The notes beneath the pieces were generated by a model. It was not told the origin of the DNA. It worked only from the letters and a program-made list of their open reading frames with translations, and ran no database searches. 64,000 bases of DNA from positions 310,001 through 374,000 of the forward strand of contig NZ_BMOU01000003.1 in NCBI RefSeq assembly GCF_014647235.1, given 5' to 3'. Every line of letters begins with the position of its first letter. Within the stretch, counting starts at the first letter, position 1. The DNA is from Haloarcula pellucida (lineage in GTDB: Archaea; Halobacteriota; Halobacteria; Halobacteriales; Haloarculaceae). A program made the position numbers and the translations under genes. Of this stretch, positions 9,401 to 15,545 are shown one piece after another.

Positions 9401-10939
9401 GGCGACTGGAACGAGAGCGAACACGCCGACGTGGCCGCCAACGCCACCGTCGATATGGCGGTCAGTGACGTAGGAACCTTCACCGAGAGCCGCCGGAACC
9501 AGTTCACCGGGACGATGTTGCTGACCGACGCACAGACGTTCGGGATGCCTCGGTACGATGCCCAGACGGACGCACTCACCCTCCACGTCGGCGCACCACA
9601 CTACAACGTCAACGACACGCAGAACCGGGGGTTCTTCGATGCGTTCCTCCCTACCTCTCTTCTCACTCGGTGGGGAATTGACGACGCACAGAATATCACC
9701 GTCACGTCGATGGGCAACGCGACCAAGCCTGCGTCCACGACGGTGACGGCCGAGGGCGTCCGACTCACGGTTCCGATCCACTACTCCGAGGGCGACGTTG
9801 CGCTCGCACCCGCCGACACGACACCGCCGACAGTCGACTCCGTGACGATTACCGACGCCACCGACGGCGATGGTGCGGTCAGCGACGGCGACACGATCGA
9901 CGTCTCGGCGACCGTCTCTGATGCCGACTCCAGCATCACGACGGTAACGGCCGACGCTGCAGCGTTCGGCGCCGGCACTGTCTCGCTGACAGATGCTGAT
10001 GGGGACGGTACCTACACGGGGCGTGTTTCGGTCGATCGGGGCCCTACCGTGTCCGATGGGTCGCACTCGGTGTCCGTAACAGCCATCGACGCGGCTGGCA
10101 TCGAGACCACGGCCACATCGAATACGCTCTCCGTTGCCAGCGCTGACGACGGCGACGGCGGTGGCTCGAGCGCTCCAGCACCGGCACCGGCGCCGGCGCC
10201 GGCACCCGAGACAACACCAACCCCGACGCCGACGCCCACACCGACACCCGTCGAGAGTGAACTCGTAGACACCGGGACTGGTGCCAACGCGACCGTGACG
10301 AACGTCCGGGCAAACTCGACCGTCGACGTCGACTTCGAGAACACGACCAACTCGACTGCAGGCGCTGTCACACGGGTTTCGTTGACACCGAACGCCGCGA
10401 CATCGCGATTCACCGTCTCGGTTACCGCGCCGTCGACCGACGCATCCGGGGTGCCGCCGGTCGAGACGGCGACGACGGAAGCGGTCTTCTGGGCCACCGT
10501 CAGCGGACTCTCGGATTCGGAGATCAGTACCGCGTCGGTGCGGGTCTCGGTGCCGCTTTCGACCCTCTCGAACGAGACGGACCCCTCGAACGTGACCATC
10601 TACCGTCACCACGGCGGACGGTGGCAGGCACTGGAGACGGTGCATCTCGGTGATGGCGTCTTCGAAGCCCAGACGCCGGGGTTCTCGGCGTTCGCGATCG
10701 GTCGCCCGCTGCCAGTTGGCGTCACTGCGGATACGTCGACGCCGACACCGTCGCCGACGGCGACGCCAGTGGCGACGGCCACAGCGACTGACGTCACACC
10801 GACTACTGCCACGCAAACAGCAGCACAAACGACAGCCACTACGACGACCGGTGACAGTGGGCCGGGCTTTACCGCCGTAGTCGCGCTGCTTGCCGTACTC
10901 GGGGCGGCAGTATTGGCAGTCCGGCGACCCGGTAGCTGA
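6434..10939 (+). CDS. Giant secreted S8 subtilase with PGF-CTERM surface anchor
   Basis: The protein is about 1501 aa from ATG 6434; GTG 6425 is an alternative that overlaps the lipoprotein gene by 8 nt. It has a signal peptide (MRRVLTLALVLLVLG), an inhibitor-like prodomain (about 95-160), and a catalytic domain with Asp195 (VVVIDGGFDL), His226 (QHGTAVSEL) and Ser492 (GTSASAPHVAG). About 120 residues between His and Ser look like an inserted beta domain. Three cadherin/Ig-like repeats beginning TPPSVRSATV follow, then a long beta-rich region, Ala-Pro and Thr-Pro linkers near 10175-10250, and a C-terminal sorting signal (PGFTAVVALLAVLGAAVLA then Arg). Archaeosortase A would process it to a lipid-linked surface protein. 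Many Asn-X-Thr/Ser sites fit heavy N-glycosylation. Confidence 0.92.
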   Translation: MRRVLTLALVLLVLGSVVTPTVGTAVSTPSTTQPAETTTGEPVLRTAGNQGRHPNEPTPASPTTDSTRSKKIGSRLADDLATDGPDGTVTTADVEFVQVVVRATDGNGPAVTELIENHGGRIQVRADDSVQAMVPKAAIQALTDSKAVVRVRRPIRPQTAGDQGHIVSDGLDNMNVTQVHDRGVTGENATVVVIDGGFDLTHPEIRGHVADYYDPGGTFTNESDQHGTAVSELVVDTAPNASLIAIEADTYTEWQKAVDYINQNTSADVVTMSMSYYGLPLDGQSAMDRDVNRTVENGTVWINSAGNDGNRDHWNGTFQDGDADSYHNFAGTDEALYLGTPSSVDIWTTWDDWERGTEDYDLYLIDTSGAVVDSSTNRQDGTYPPREIIQNSSLSGTRDLYLDIRKVNANGDATFNTFFRGGSTPEYWTSEMSVTVPAAGSNAIAVGATAESDDTLAAYSSRGPTIDGRRKPDVVAPSSVNSDVYGTFSGTSASAPHVAGVAALVAGTNESVTASRLTQALTNQTTTVQRSEPNNRTGYGMVDGWAVVDAATGTDVTPPSVRSATVVDETDGNGTLDGGDVATINVTATDSESGVQSVVANASVLGAGNVTLTDGDNDTVYNATVTVDASAAADNGTYTVPVTVTDAVGATATAQTGTVELALTDRTAPTLSDASAVDVTDGDAEVAGTDTVRLTVGVSDDDSEIRHVTANASSFGAGNVTLSDSNDDGVYNTTLSVGASEAAANGSYAVTVAATDDAGNTGTLDTNRLDVAISDRAPPAISGFSVQVVDTRSLYTTFDSNESLSAVEVQITNASGQTVRTLRDPAFGTAQGSYFNTTDLGTPGQYTVSLVAANDSSGNNGATDQNETVTLVTKTVSVEHVNGTRPSDMANLTSNVYLTQGSDGLLQIQLRDGTATALTDRTDLSDLGVASNTTLAINVTVQDWTPRLILGAGRNATWTTTSLGPNRTAINVTTRPATVQYNESKLQNGGDWNESEHADVAANATVDMAVSDVGTFTESRRNQFTGTMLLTDAQTFGMPRYDAQTDALTLHVGAPHYNVNDTQNRGFFDAFLPTSLLTRWGIDDAQNITVTSMGNATKPASTTVTAEGVRLTVPIHYSEGDVALAPADTTPPTVDSVTITDATDGDGAVSDGDTIDVSATVSDADSSITTVTADAAAFGAGTVSLTDADGDGTYTGRVSVDRGPTVSDGSHSVSVTAIDAAGIETTATSNTLSVASADDGDGGGSSAPAPAPAPAPAPETTPTPTPTPTPTPVESELVDTGTGANATVTNVRANSTVDVDFENTTNSTAGAVTRVSLTPNAATSRFTVSVTAPSTDASGVPPVETATTEAVFWATVSGLSDSEISTASVRVSVPLSTLSNETDPSNVTIYRHHGGRWQALETVHLGDGVFEAQTPGFSAFAIGRPLPVGVTADTSTPTPSPTATPVATATATDVTPTTATQTAAQTTATTTTGDSGPGFTAVVALLAVLGAAVLAVRRPGS

Positions 10940-11125
10940 TCCACCAGTACCGGGTCGGAACATCTCGGCGACGACCCGGCCTCGACGGCGACGTCGAGGT
11001 CGACAGAACGGGACACTCGGCGGCAACGAGGTCCCGAAACAGGGACTCGTTCGGGGGTATGCCCTGTCTGCAGTACGAGAACGGATAGTGAGATCGTCCG
11101 TGAAGAGAAAGTGCGGTACGATCGG

Positions 11126-11623
11126 CTAGGCGGTCCGCAGTCCGCGGTACGACAACACGACCCCGACGACGAAAACGATCGTCGCGAGGTAGATCGGTCC
11201 GAGATGCGTCACCCAGTCATGAGCGAACGCATCCTCCGTCCAGTGCATCGGTAAGGCGAGCACTAGGCCGACAACGGCGGCGACGATCGCAGTCGCCCAC
11301 GCCCACGTGAGCCGCTGGCGGACGCCGTACCACGAAAGGCCCGCGATGGCGATGCCCGTCGAGATGATGAACGCAGCGGTGGCGACGTGGAGGTGACTGA
11401 TGTAGTACGCTACCGCCGGATCGAGATCGGCGCTCGTCATCCCAGCCAGCGTACTGACGCCGAGTTCGAAGCCACTCCCCACGAAGTTCAACACGAGAAA
11501 CACGACTCCGTACCCGACGAACGCGATACCGGCGAGTGCCATCAACGCGGCTCCGTTCCGGACCTGTGACTCGTACTGGACCTGTTCTCCCTGTTCGTCC
11601 GCGACCGATTGGTTTGTCGCCAT
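11126..11623 (-). CDS. Four-helix membrane protein of unknown function
   Basis: From the ATG at 11623 the protein is about 165 aa with four hydrophobic segments and short loops; the longer open frame to 11677 would only add an unlikely Arg-rich leader that overlaps the preceding gene. A His in helix 2 (YYISHLHVATAAF) and one in the third loop (LPMHWTEDAFAHDW) could be haem or metal ligands. It is the last gene of the DUF1059 / OsmC / methyltransferase operon, 5 nt after the methyltransferase stop. I do not recognise the family. Confidence 0.75.
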   Translation of the reverse strand: MATNQSVADEQGEQVQYESQVRNGAALMALAGIAFVGYGVVFLVLNFVGSGFELGVSTLAGMTSADLDPAVAYYISHLHVATAAFIISTGIAIAGLSWYGVRQRLTWAWATAIVAAVVGLVLALPMHWTEDAFAHDWVTHLGPIYLATIVFVVGVVLSYRGLRTA

Positions 11624-11628
11624 GGTAA

Positions 11629-12396
11629 TCACTTGGTTGCCCCTAACGAGATGCTCTTGACGCCGTACTTCTCGCACGCGTTCGCCGCCCGCTCCGAGAT
11701 GAATTCGTACTGCGTGTTCTCTCGGACGTCCGTCACCGAGAAGCCAGCGTCCTCTATGGCCGCCGTGTACCGGTCGATCTGTTCGGCCCCGCCGATACAG
11801 GCCGCCCAGAGGTCCTCGTCGTTCTTGATGCTCTCCGGCATCACCTCCTCGCTGATGATGTCGGAGATGGCGAACCGGCCGCCGGGAACGAGTACCCGCT
11901 GGGCTTCCGCGAACACCCGCTCCTTGTCCGGTGAGAGGTTGATGACCCCGTTCGAGATGACGACGTCGAAGGTCCCGTCGTCGAAGGGAATATCCTCGAT
12001 GTACCCCTGCTCGAAGGAGACGGTCTCCATTCCCGCCTCGTCGCGCAACGCGCGGGCCTTCTCGAGTTGTTGCTCCGTCATGTCCAACCCGGTCACGCTT
12101 CCGGAATCTCCTGCGTGAAGTGCGGCGACGAAGACGTCCGTGCCCGATCCACTGCCGAGGTCTAGCACGTCGTCTCCGTCCTCGATGGCAGCGAGGTCGA
12201 AATGGTACCCCACACCGGCGAACGATTCCATCGCCGCCGCGGGAATCTGATCGAGCTGTTCCGGCGGATAGCTGAGGCGTTCCGCCAGCGGTCGCCCCAT
12301 CTCGAAGTGATACTCCTCGCCGGGGTCCTCAGCGACGTCTTGGTAGACCGATTTCACCGCTTGTTCGAGTTTGTCGACGTCGAGTGAGTTTGCCAT
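11629..12396 (-). CDS. ArsM-like SAM-dependent methyltransferase
   Basis: The 255-aa class I methyltransferase has motif I VLDLGSGSGTDVFVAA, then TGLDMTEQQLEKARAL, the acidic strand FDVVISNGVINLSPDK and the post-motif VLVPGGRFAISDI. This arrangement and the Cys in LWAACIGGAEQ are typical of the arsenite methyltransferase family, though the N-terminal ArsM cysteine is not evident, so arsenite as substrate is uncertain. It lies 12 nt downstream of the OsmC gene in one operon. OsmC plus a methyltransferase suggests detoxification of thiol-reactive or peroxide species. Confidence 0.8.
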   Translation of the reverse strand: MANSLDVDKLEQAVKSVYQDVAEDPGEEYHFEMGRPLAERLSYPPEQLDQIPAAAMESFAGVGYHFDLAAIEDGDDVLDLGSGSGTDVFVAALHAGDSGSVTGLDMTEQQLEKARALRDEAGMETVSFEQGYIEDIPFDDGTFDVVISNGVINLSPDKERVFAEAQRVLVPGGRFAISDIISEEVMPESIKNDEDLWAACIGGAEQIDRYTAAIEDAGFSVTDVRENTQYEFISERAANACEKYGVKSISLGATK

Positions 12397-12408
12397 TTGC
12401 CTGTCCTC

Positions 12409-13014
12409 TCAGTCGTCGGCTTCCACCTCGGCAGGTGTATTCACGTTGAGGTTGACGTCCTGTTCGAGCGAGACGAGCGTGTAGACTGGCGCCCGTCGGG
12501 CCCACTCGTCGACTTCGTCCTTATCGAGGTCCGGGCTCTCGATCTCGACCTCGGCGGTCAGGTTCTCGAACACCGTATCGGCGTTCCCGAGATCGTCCAC
12601 ACTGAAGAGGACACTCGGGTCGAAGTCGGTGCGCACGCGCGTCTCGAGGTGGTCGATATCGACGCCGTTTGCGACGGCGTTGATGGTGATGCCGACGTTG
12701 ATGCACGAGACGAGCGCGGAGAGCGCGACCTCGATCGGTTCCATTCGATCCGTTGCCCCGACCCAGCCGCCGGCCGCCAACACTTCCTTCCACCCCCCGT
12801 ACGGGATGGTGTACTCGCGGGTGTCGCGCCGGATCGTCTCGCCACCGAGGACGTACGAGTCTATCGTCGCCAGACTGTGGGCGCACGTTCCTTCGTAAGT
12901 CGATCGGGCGCTCAGTCCGAGTTGGACCTCCTCGGGATTCTCGGCGGCGTGTTCCGCGAACGCGGCGAGTTCCTCGGTATCGACGCCGTGGTTGACCTGC
13001 CGCTCGGATACCAT
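12409..13014 (-). CDS. OsmC-family protein
   Basis: The 201-aa protein shows the OsmC/Ohr fold signature LSALVSCINVGITINAVANG around the first reactive cysteine. The second cysteine of classical peroxidases, which lies in the strand after about 55 residues, is not seen (the equivalent strand reads NLTAEVEIESPDL). It may therefore not be a two-cysteine peroxidase; some OsmC-like proteins bind other ligands. It lies 3 nt after the DUF1059 gene and 12 nt before the methyltransferase, so the operon is tight. Confidence 0.82.
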   Translation of the reverse strand: MVSERQVNHGVDTEELAAFAEHAAENPEEVQLGLSARSTYEGTCAHSLATIDSYVLGGETIRRDTREYTIPYGGWKEVLAAGGWVGATDRMEPIEVALSALVSCINVGITINAVANGVDIDHLETRVRTDFDPSVLFSVDDLGNADTVFENLTAEVEIESPDLDKDEVDEWARRAPVYTLVSLEQDVNLNVNTPAEVEADD

Positions 13015-13017
13015 GGG

Positions 13018-13191
13018 TTAGACCACCTGAAGGTGTTCTTCCCGGAGTTCGTCGTCCGAGTAGTCCTGTCCGTGACCCTCTCGCATGTGTTTCTTGGCCA
13101 GTTCGATCGCTTCGGTTTCGTCTTCCGACTGAACGATGAATCGGCAATCGCCCGCTTCCGATTCACAGTCGAGCTTGTATGCGTCAGCCAT
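13018..13191 (-). CDS. DUF1059 small protein, first gene of the operon
   Basis: The 57-aa protein (start ATG 13191) has two Cys (LDCESEAGDCRF) and the conserved pattern AIELAKKHMREGHGQDYSD. It matches the DUF1059 family, which is small, acidic and usually near stress genes. An upstream in-frame extension in the open frame is Arg/Pro-rich and not credible. The family function is not known; the Cys/His content would fit metal binding. Confidence 0.8.
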   Translation of the reverse strand: MADAYKLDCESEAGDCRFIVQSEDETEAIELAKKHMREGHGQDYSDDELREEHLQVV

Positions 13192-13720
13192 TGTCGTTTC
13201 CGTTGCCTTGCGGCAAGATGTAGTATGATCTCGAAGGGTTAGATAACTAACTAGTAATGGTCGCGCAGCCGGTACCGCCCTCCGTAATGCCTGCGGGGTT
13301 GGCAGTCGTTGACGATCGCGCAGGTGATGCAAACCTGTCGTCATCGCATACGAGTTGGTTGGACGGCGACACACCGTCGATCACCACTCTCTCTTTTCCG
13401 TTACGAACGCTTTTTACCGCCCTCAGAAGGCCCAATCGTCCCGCGTGGAGTCGAGTGCGAACGCCGTGGCCACCCCCGGGATCGATATCGCTCCCATCGT
13501 CTACTCCGGCCAGTGAACTCTCCGAGAGCGGGGATACGAGACTCCGCTGACGCTCTCAGCAGTTGACAGACTCCGCGTGCCGAATACAGCGCATGACTAC
13601 AGCAAGCACTCCCACGAATTGTCGTCGGCACCACCGACGACTGTCGGTCCCTCGTGACCGCTGTCAGGGGTGCAGTGACGGAACGGTTATCTCGGACATG
13701 GTTGTACGTTAACAGGAACC
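13192..13720. other. Intergenic region with candidate operator; no supported gene
   Basis: These 529 nt separate two divergent genes. Close to the DUF1059 start there is an inverted repeat TTGCC-TTGC-GGCAA (13203-13216), and an AT-rich stretch (13239-13256, GTTAGATAACTAAC, itself nearly symmetric) lies about 50-60 nt before the ATG and may hold the TATA element. From about 13350 to 13520 one plus frame reads VTNAFYRPQKAQ ... TPGIDIAPIVYSGQ and stops at a TGA; it could be a relic but has no convincing start. I see nothing else. Confidence 0.35.
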
Positions 13721-14101
13721 ATGGAGTTTGCCTGGCAATCCTTCGATGAACCTGACCCGGAATCCGAACTCACAGGAGTCGTCGGGTATCTGCACCCCTC
13801 GGGGTACCGGACCGTGCCGAAAGTTCTCTGGCATACCCGGGAGATAGAAGCGCAACTCGCCGAGTCGGCTGGGCTGGTCGGCTATGCCCTGCGCGCCAAA
13901 CTGACCCAGAAGAAGTTCTGGGCGGTCGCTGCCTGGGAAAGCGGCGAATCGCTCCAACGATTCGTGGAGAGCGATCCACACGCGGGGATCAGAGCGGCGC
14001 TCAAACGAGACATGGCGGAGAGTTGGTTCAAACGGTTCGATGTGAGCGGCGAGGAGGTCCCGCTGGACATCGATTGGGCTCTCGAGCGAGTCTACCGGTA
14101 A
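13721..14101 (+). CDS. Small alpha-beta barrel protein (ABM / DUF3291-like)
   Basis: The 126-aa protein contains the pattern KFWAVAAWESGESLQRFV followed by DPHAGIRAALKRDM, which resembles dimeric alpha-beta barrel proteins of the antibiotic-biosynthesis-monooxygenase / DUF3291 kind, where the central Trp-rich strand and the PH motif recur. Such proteins bind haem, quinols or small substrates. There is no operon partner: the next gene is on the other strand, across a 50-bp repeat. The fold is a reasoned guess; the function is unknown. Confidence 0.6.
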   Translation: MEFAWQSFDEPDPESELTGVVGYLHPSGYRTVPKVLWHTREIEAQLAESAGLVGYALRAKLTQKKFWAVAAWESGESLQRFVESDPHAGIRAALKRDMAESWFKRFDVSGEEVPLDIDWALERVYR

Positions 14102-14137
14102 CTAAGCGAGTTGATTTCGGAGTGACAGCGACGGCTC

Positions 14138-14187
14138 TGTATTCAGCACCACCGCAGCGAACCCTCAGCGATGGAGGGTTTCAACAG
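14138..14187 (+). repeat. 50-bp element, copy 1 (left boundary of the tyrosinase segment)
   Basis: The element runs from TGTATTCAGCA to GAGGGTTTCAACAG and contains a hairpin (AACCCTC / GAGGGTT). Its reverse complement is found at 18532-18581 with the same length, identical 11-bp and 14-bp ends and a diverged centre. The flanking bases GGCTC and AGTC extend a weak terminal symmetry. It resembles a transposon end or a miniature element; no transposase is present in the window. Confidence 0.55.
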
Positions 14188-14245
14188 AGTCGGATATGAC
14201 GAACGTCAAACAGTCCGGTCGTGGTCGAGGTGTTCGAGTACCGCC

Positions 14246-15052
14246 TCAAAGGTCGTCCTCGATGGGGAGGATCGGAGTCTTTCGTCGGTGGGACGTGAAC
14301 GTCGACTCCGCCCAATCACGTGCGTCCGCGTCGTCAGTATCGACCAGAACCCGAACCGTAACAGCCTCGCGGTCGTACCCAGTTACTGCGATTCGGTCGT
14401 CGAAGATACTGACCCCAAACGGCGGTAACGCATCGTGTAGTCGGACGTCGAGATTGCCACTCTCTAGTGCCTCCGAGAACAGCCCCGGGCAGTCCGAGCG
14501 AATGTAATTGGCCACTCTCGGCGGGTTAATCAGCTCTGTTTCCATGCCGTCGACGATTCGCTCACAGAGTTCCTGCTTACACGAATCAAGCATGGCAACG
14601 TCGAGTCCGGTAAATCGCAACCGCTCTGTGTCCTCGAGTAGCGAACAGAAACGAGCGATTGGACGGGATGGATTCTCGGGTTCGGCCACCGTTACGGTTG
14701 CATCCGAACACATATCGATGGTGAAACCGCTGTCTTCGCCCGGTAGTAATCGCCAAACGTCGCGTAGCTTCCGTTCGGTTTCCACTCGGTCGATCAACTC
14801 CGCCATCGCTGAAGCAATGAAAGCGCCCAGCTGTGTCACTTCGTACTGATACCCGTCCCTTTGAACCCAATCGCGTTCCTCGAACTCGCTAAGCGTACGT
14901 CTGATCGTGGACTCCGAAACGCCGGTCATCTCCCAGAGTTCGGAGCGACTCCGGGGACGAACCGTGAGCGCGATAAGCGTTGGCGCGCGGTGTTCGGATC
15001 GGGTGAGGTATGCTATATCGTCGATTGGCGTCTCACTGCTATATTGACCCAT
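14246..15052 (-). CDS. Winged-helix regulator (FilR1-like)
   Basis: From ATG 15052 the protein is 268 aa. It has an N-terminal winged helix (about 12-75, SRSELWEMTGVSESTIRRTL with wing YQYEVTQLGAFIASAM) and a C-terminal sensor region like the haloarchaeal/methanogen FilR1-type domain. It is divergent from the tyrosinase operon and shares a 292-nt promoter region with it, so it is the obvious candidate regulator of that operon. Five residues can be added at the front (ATG 15067) but the shorter start fits better. The ligand is unknown. Confidence 0.78.
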   Translation of the reverse strand: MGQYSSETPIDDIAYLTRSEHRAPTLIALTVRPRSRSELWEMTGVSESTIRRTLSEFEERDWVQRDGYQYEVTQLGAFIASAMAELIDRVETERKLRDVWRLLPGEDSGFTIDMCSDATVTVAEPENPSRPIARFCSLLEDTERLRFTGLDVAMLDSCKQELCERIVDGMETELINPPRVANYIRSDCPGLFSEALESGNLDVRLHDALPPFGVSIFDDRIAVTGYDREAVTVRVLVDTDDADARDWAESTFTSHRRKTPILPIEDDL

Positions 15053-15305
15053 GGTACTAGTACACATGAATAATTAATAACGACTGTGCCCCGTTGAAAC
15101 GTCGATCGAACGGCTATCGGACCTCGTACGGCCCGCCCAGAGGGCTGCGTCGGTCTTGCTGCTCTCGGACGTCTGTTGTTCGCTGATACCGTCCGATGGA
15201 GCCATCCGCCCGACGTGCGCACTCGACTCGCCGCTCTACTGAATACCGGAGCGCCGTCCCACGATTTACATATATTGTGTATCACAAACCTTGAATAATT
15301 ATTAT

Positions 15306-15344
15306 GTAACTGGAAAGTAACTGGAAACTTGGTGATGGGTCACC
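15306..15344 (+). promoter_or_regulatory. Tandem 11-bp repeats and an inverted repeat at the tyrosinase operon promoter
   Basis: Just downstream of an AT-rich TATA-like element (about 15293-15305) two perfect tandem copies of GTAACTGGAAA occupy 15306-15316 and 15317-15327. They are followed by an inverted repeat GGTGA-TGGG-TCACC at 15331-15344, which abuts the ATG at 15345. This placement over the expected transcription start suits a repressor site; the divergent FilR1-like protein is the likely binder. The function is inferred from position only. Confidence 0.5.
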
Positions 15345-15545
15345 ATGGCAGAGAAAACAAAGCAGTACGGGAGACACGAAATTGTACTGAACGAAGAGGG
15401 TCCCGAGTTGGCGATAGACGGGACGGAGATAGCGGTCTCGGACAGTGACGGCACGTACTGGACGCCGGAGCGGCCGTACGAGCAGTACCTCTCGCTGGAG
15501 GAGATAGCGAAGACACTGATCGACGACGATCCGGAGGTGTGGTAG
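15345..15545 (+). CDS. Small MelC1-like copper-chaperone candidate
   Basis: The 66-aa protein is encoded directly before the tyrosinase gene; its TAG is immediately followed by the next ATG. Its sequence (ELAIDGTEIAVSDSDGTYW, then YEQYLSLEEIAKTLID) resembles the core of Streptomyces MelC1, the caddie protein that loads copper into tyrosinase and carries the pattern IDG-x-x-L-x-V ... DGTY ... F-x-T ... A. It lacks the signal peptide and the flexible His/Cys-bearing parts of MelC1, so how it would carry copper is open. The similarity is by eye; the position supports it strongly. Confidence 0.55.
   Translation: MAEKTKQYGRHEIVLNEEGPELAIDGTEIAVSDSDGTYWTPERPYEQYLSLEEIAKTLIDDDPEVW

Noticed and set aside
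10175-10255. Short periodic repeats that could suggest a CRISPR or minisatellite
   Set aside because: They are in-frame Ala-Pro and Thr-Pro codon repeats of the subtilase linker, with no spacers.
9389-11026. 545-aa minus-strand open frame in the subtilase gene
   Set aside because: It is Arg/Cys-rich, the usual shadow of an acidic, Thr/Asp-rich haloarchaeal surface protein.
13257-13550. Open frame after the DUF1059 gene
   Set aside because: It is Ser/Pro/Arg-rich with no recognisable pattern and starts inside the presumed promoter; only a weak relic-like segment in another frame was noted.
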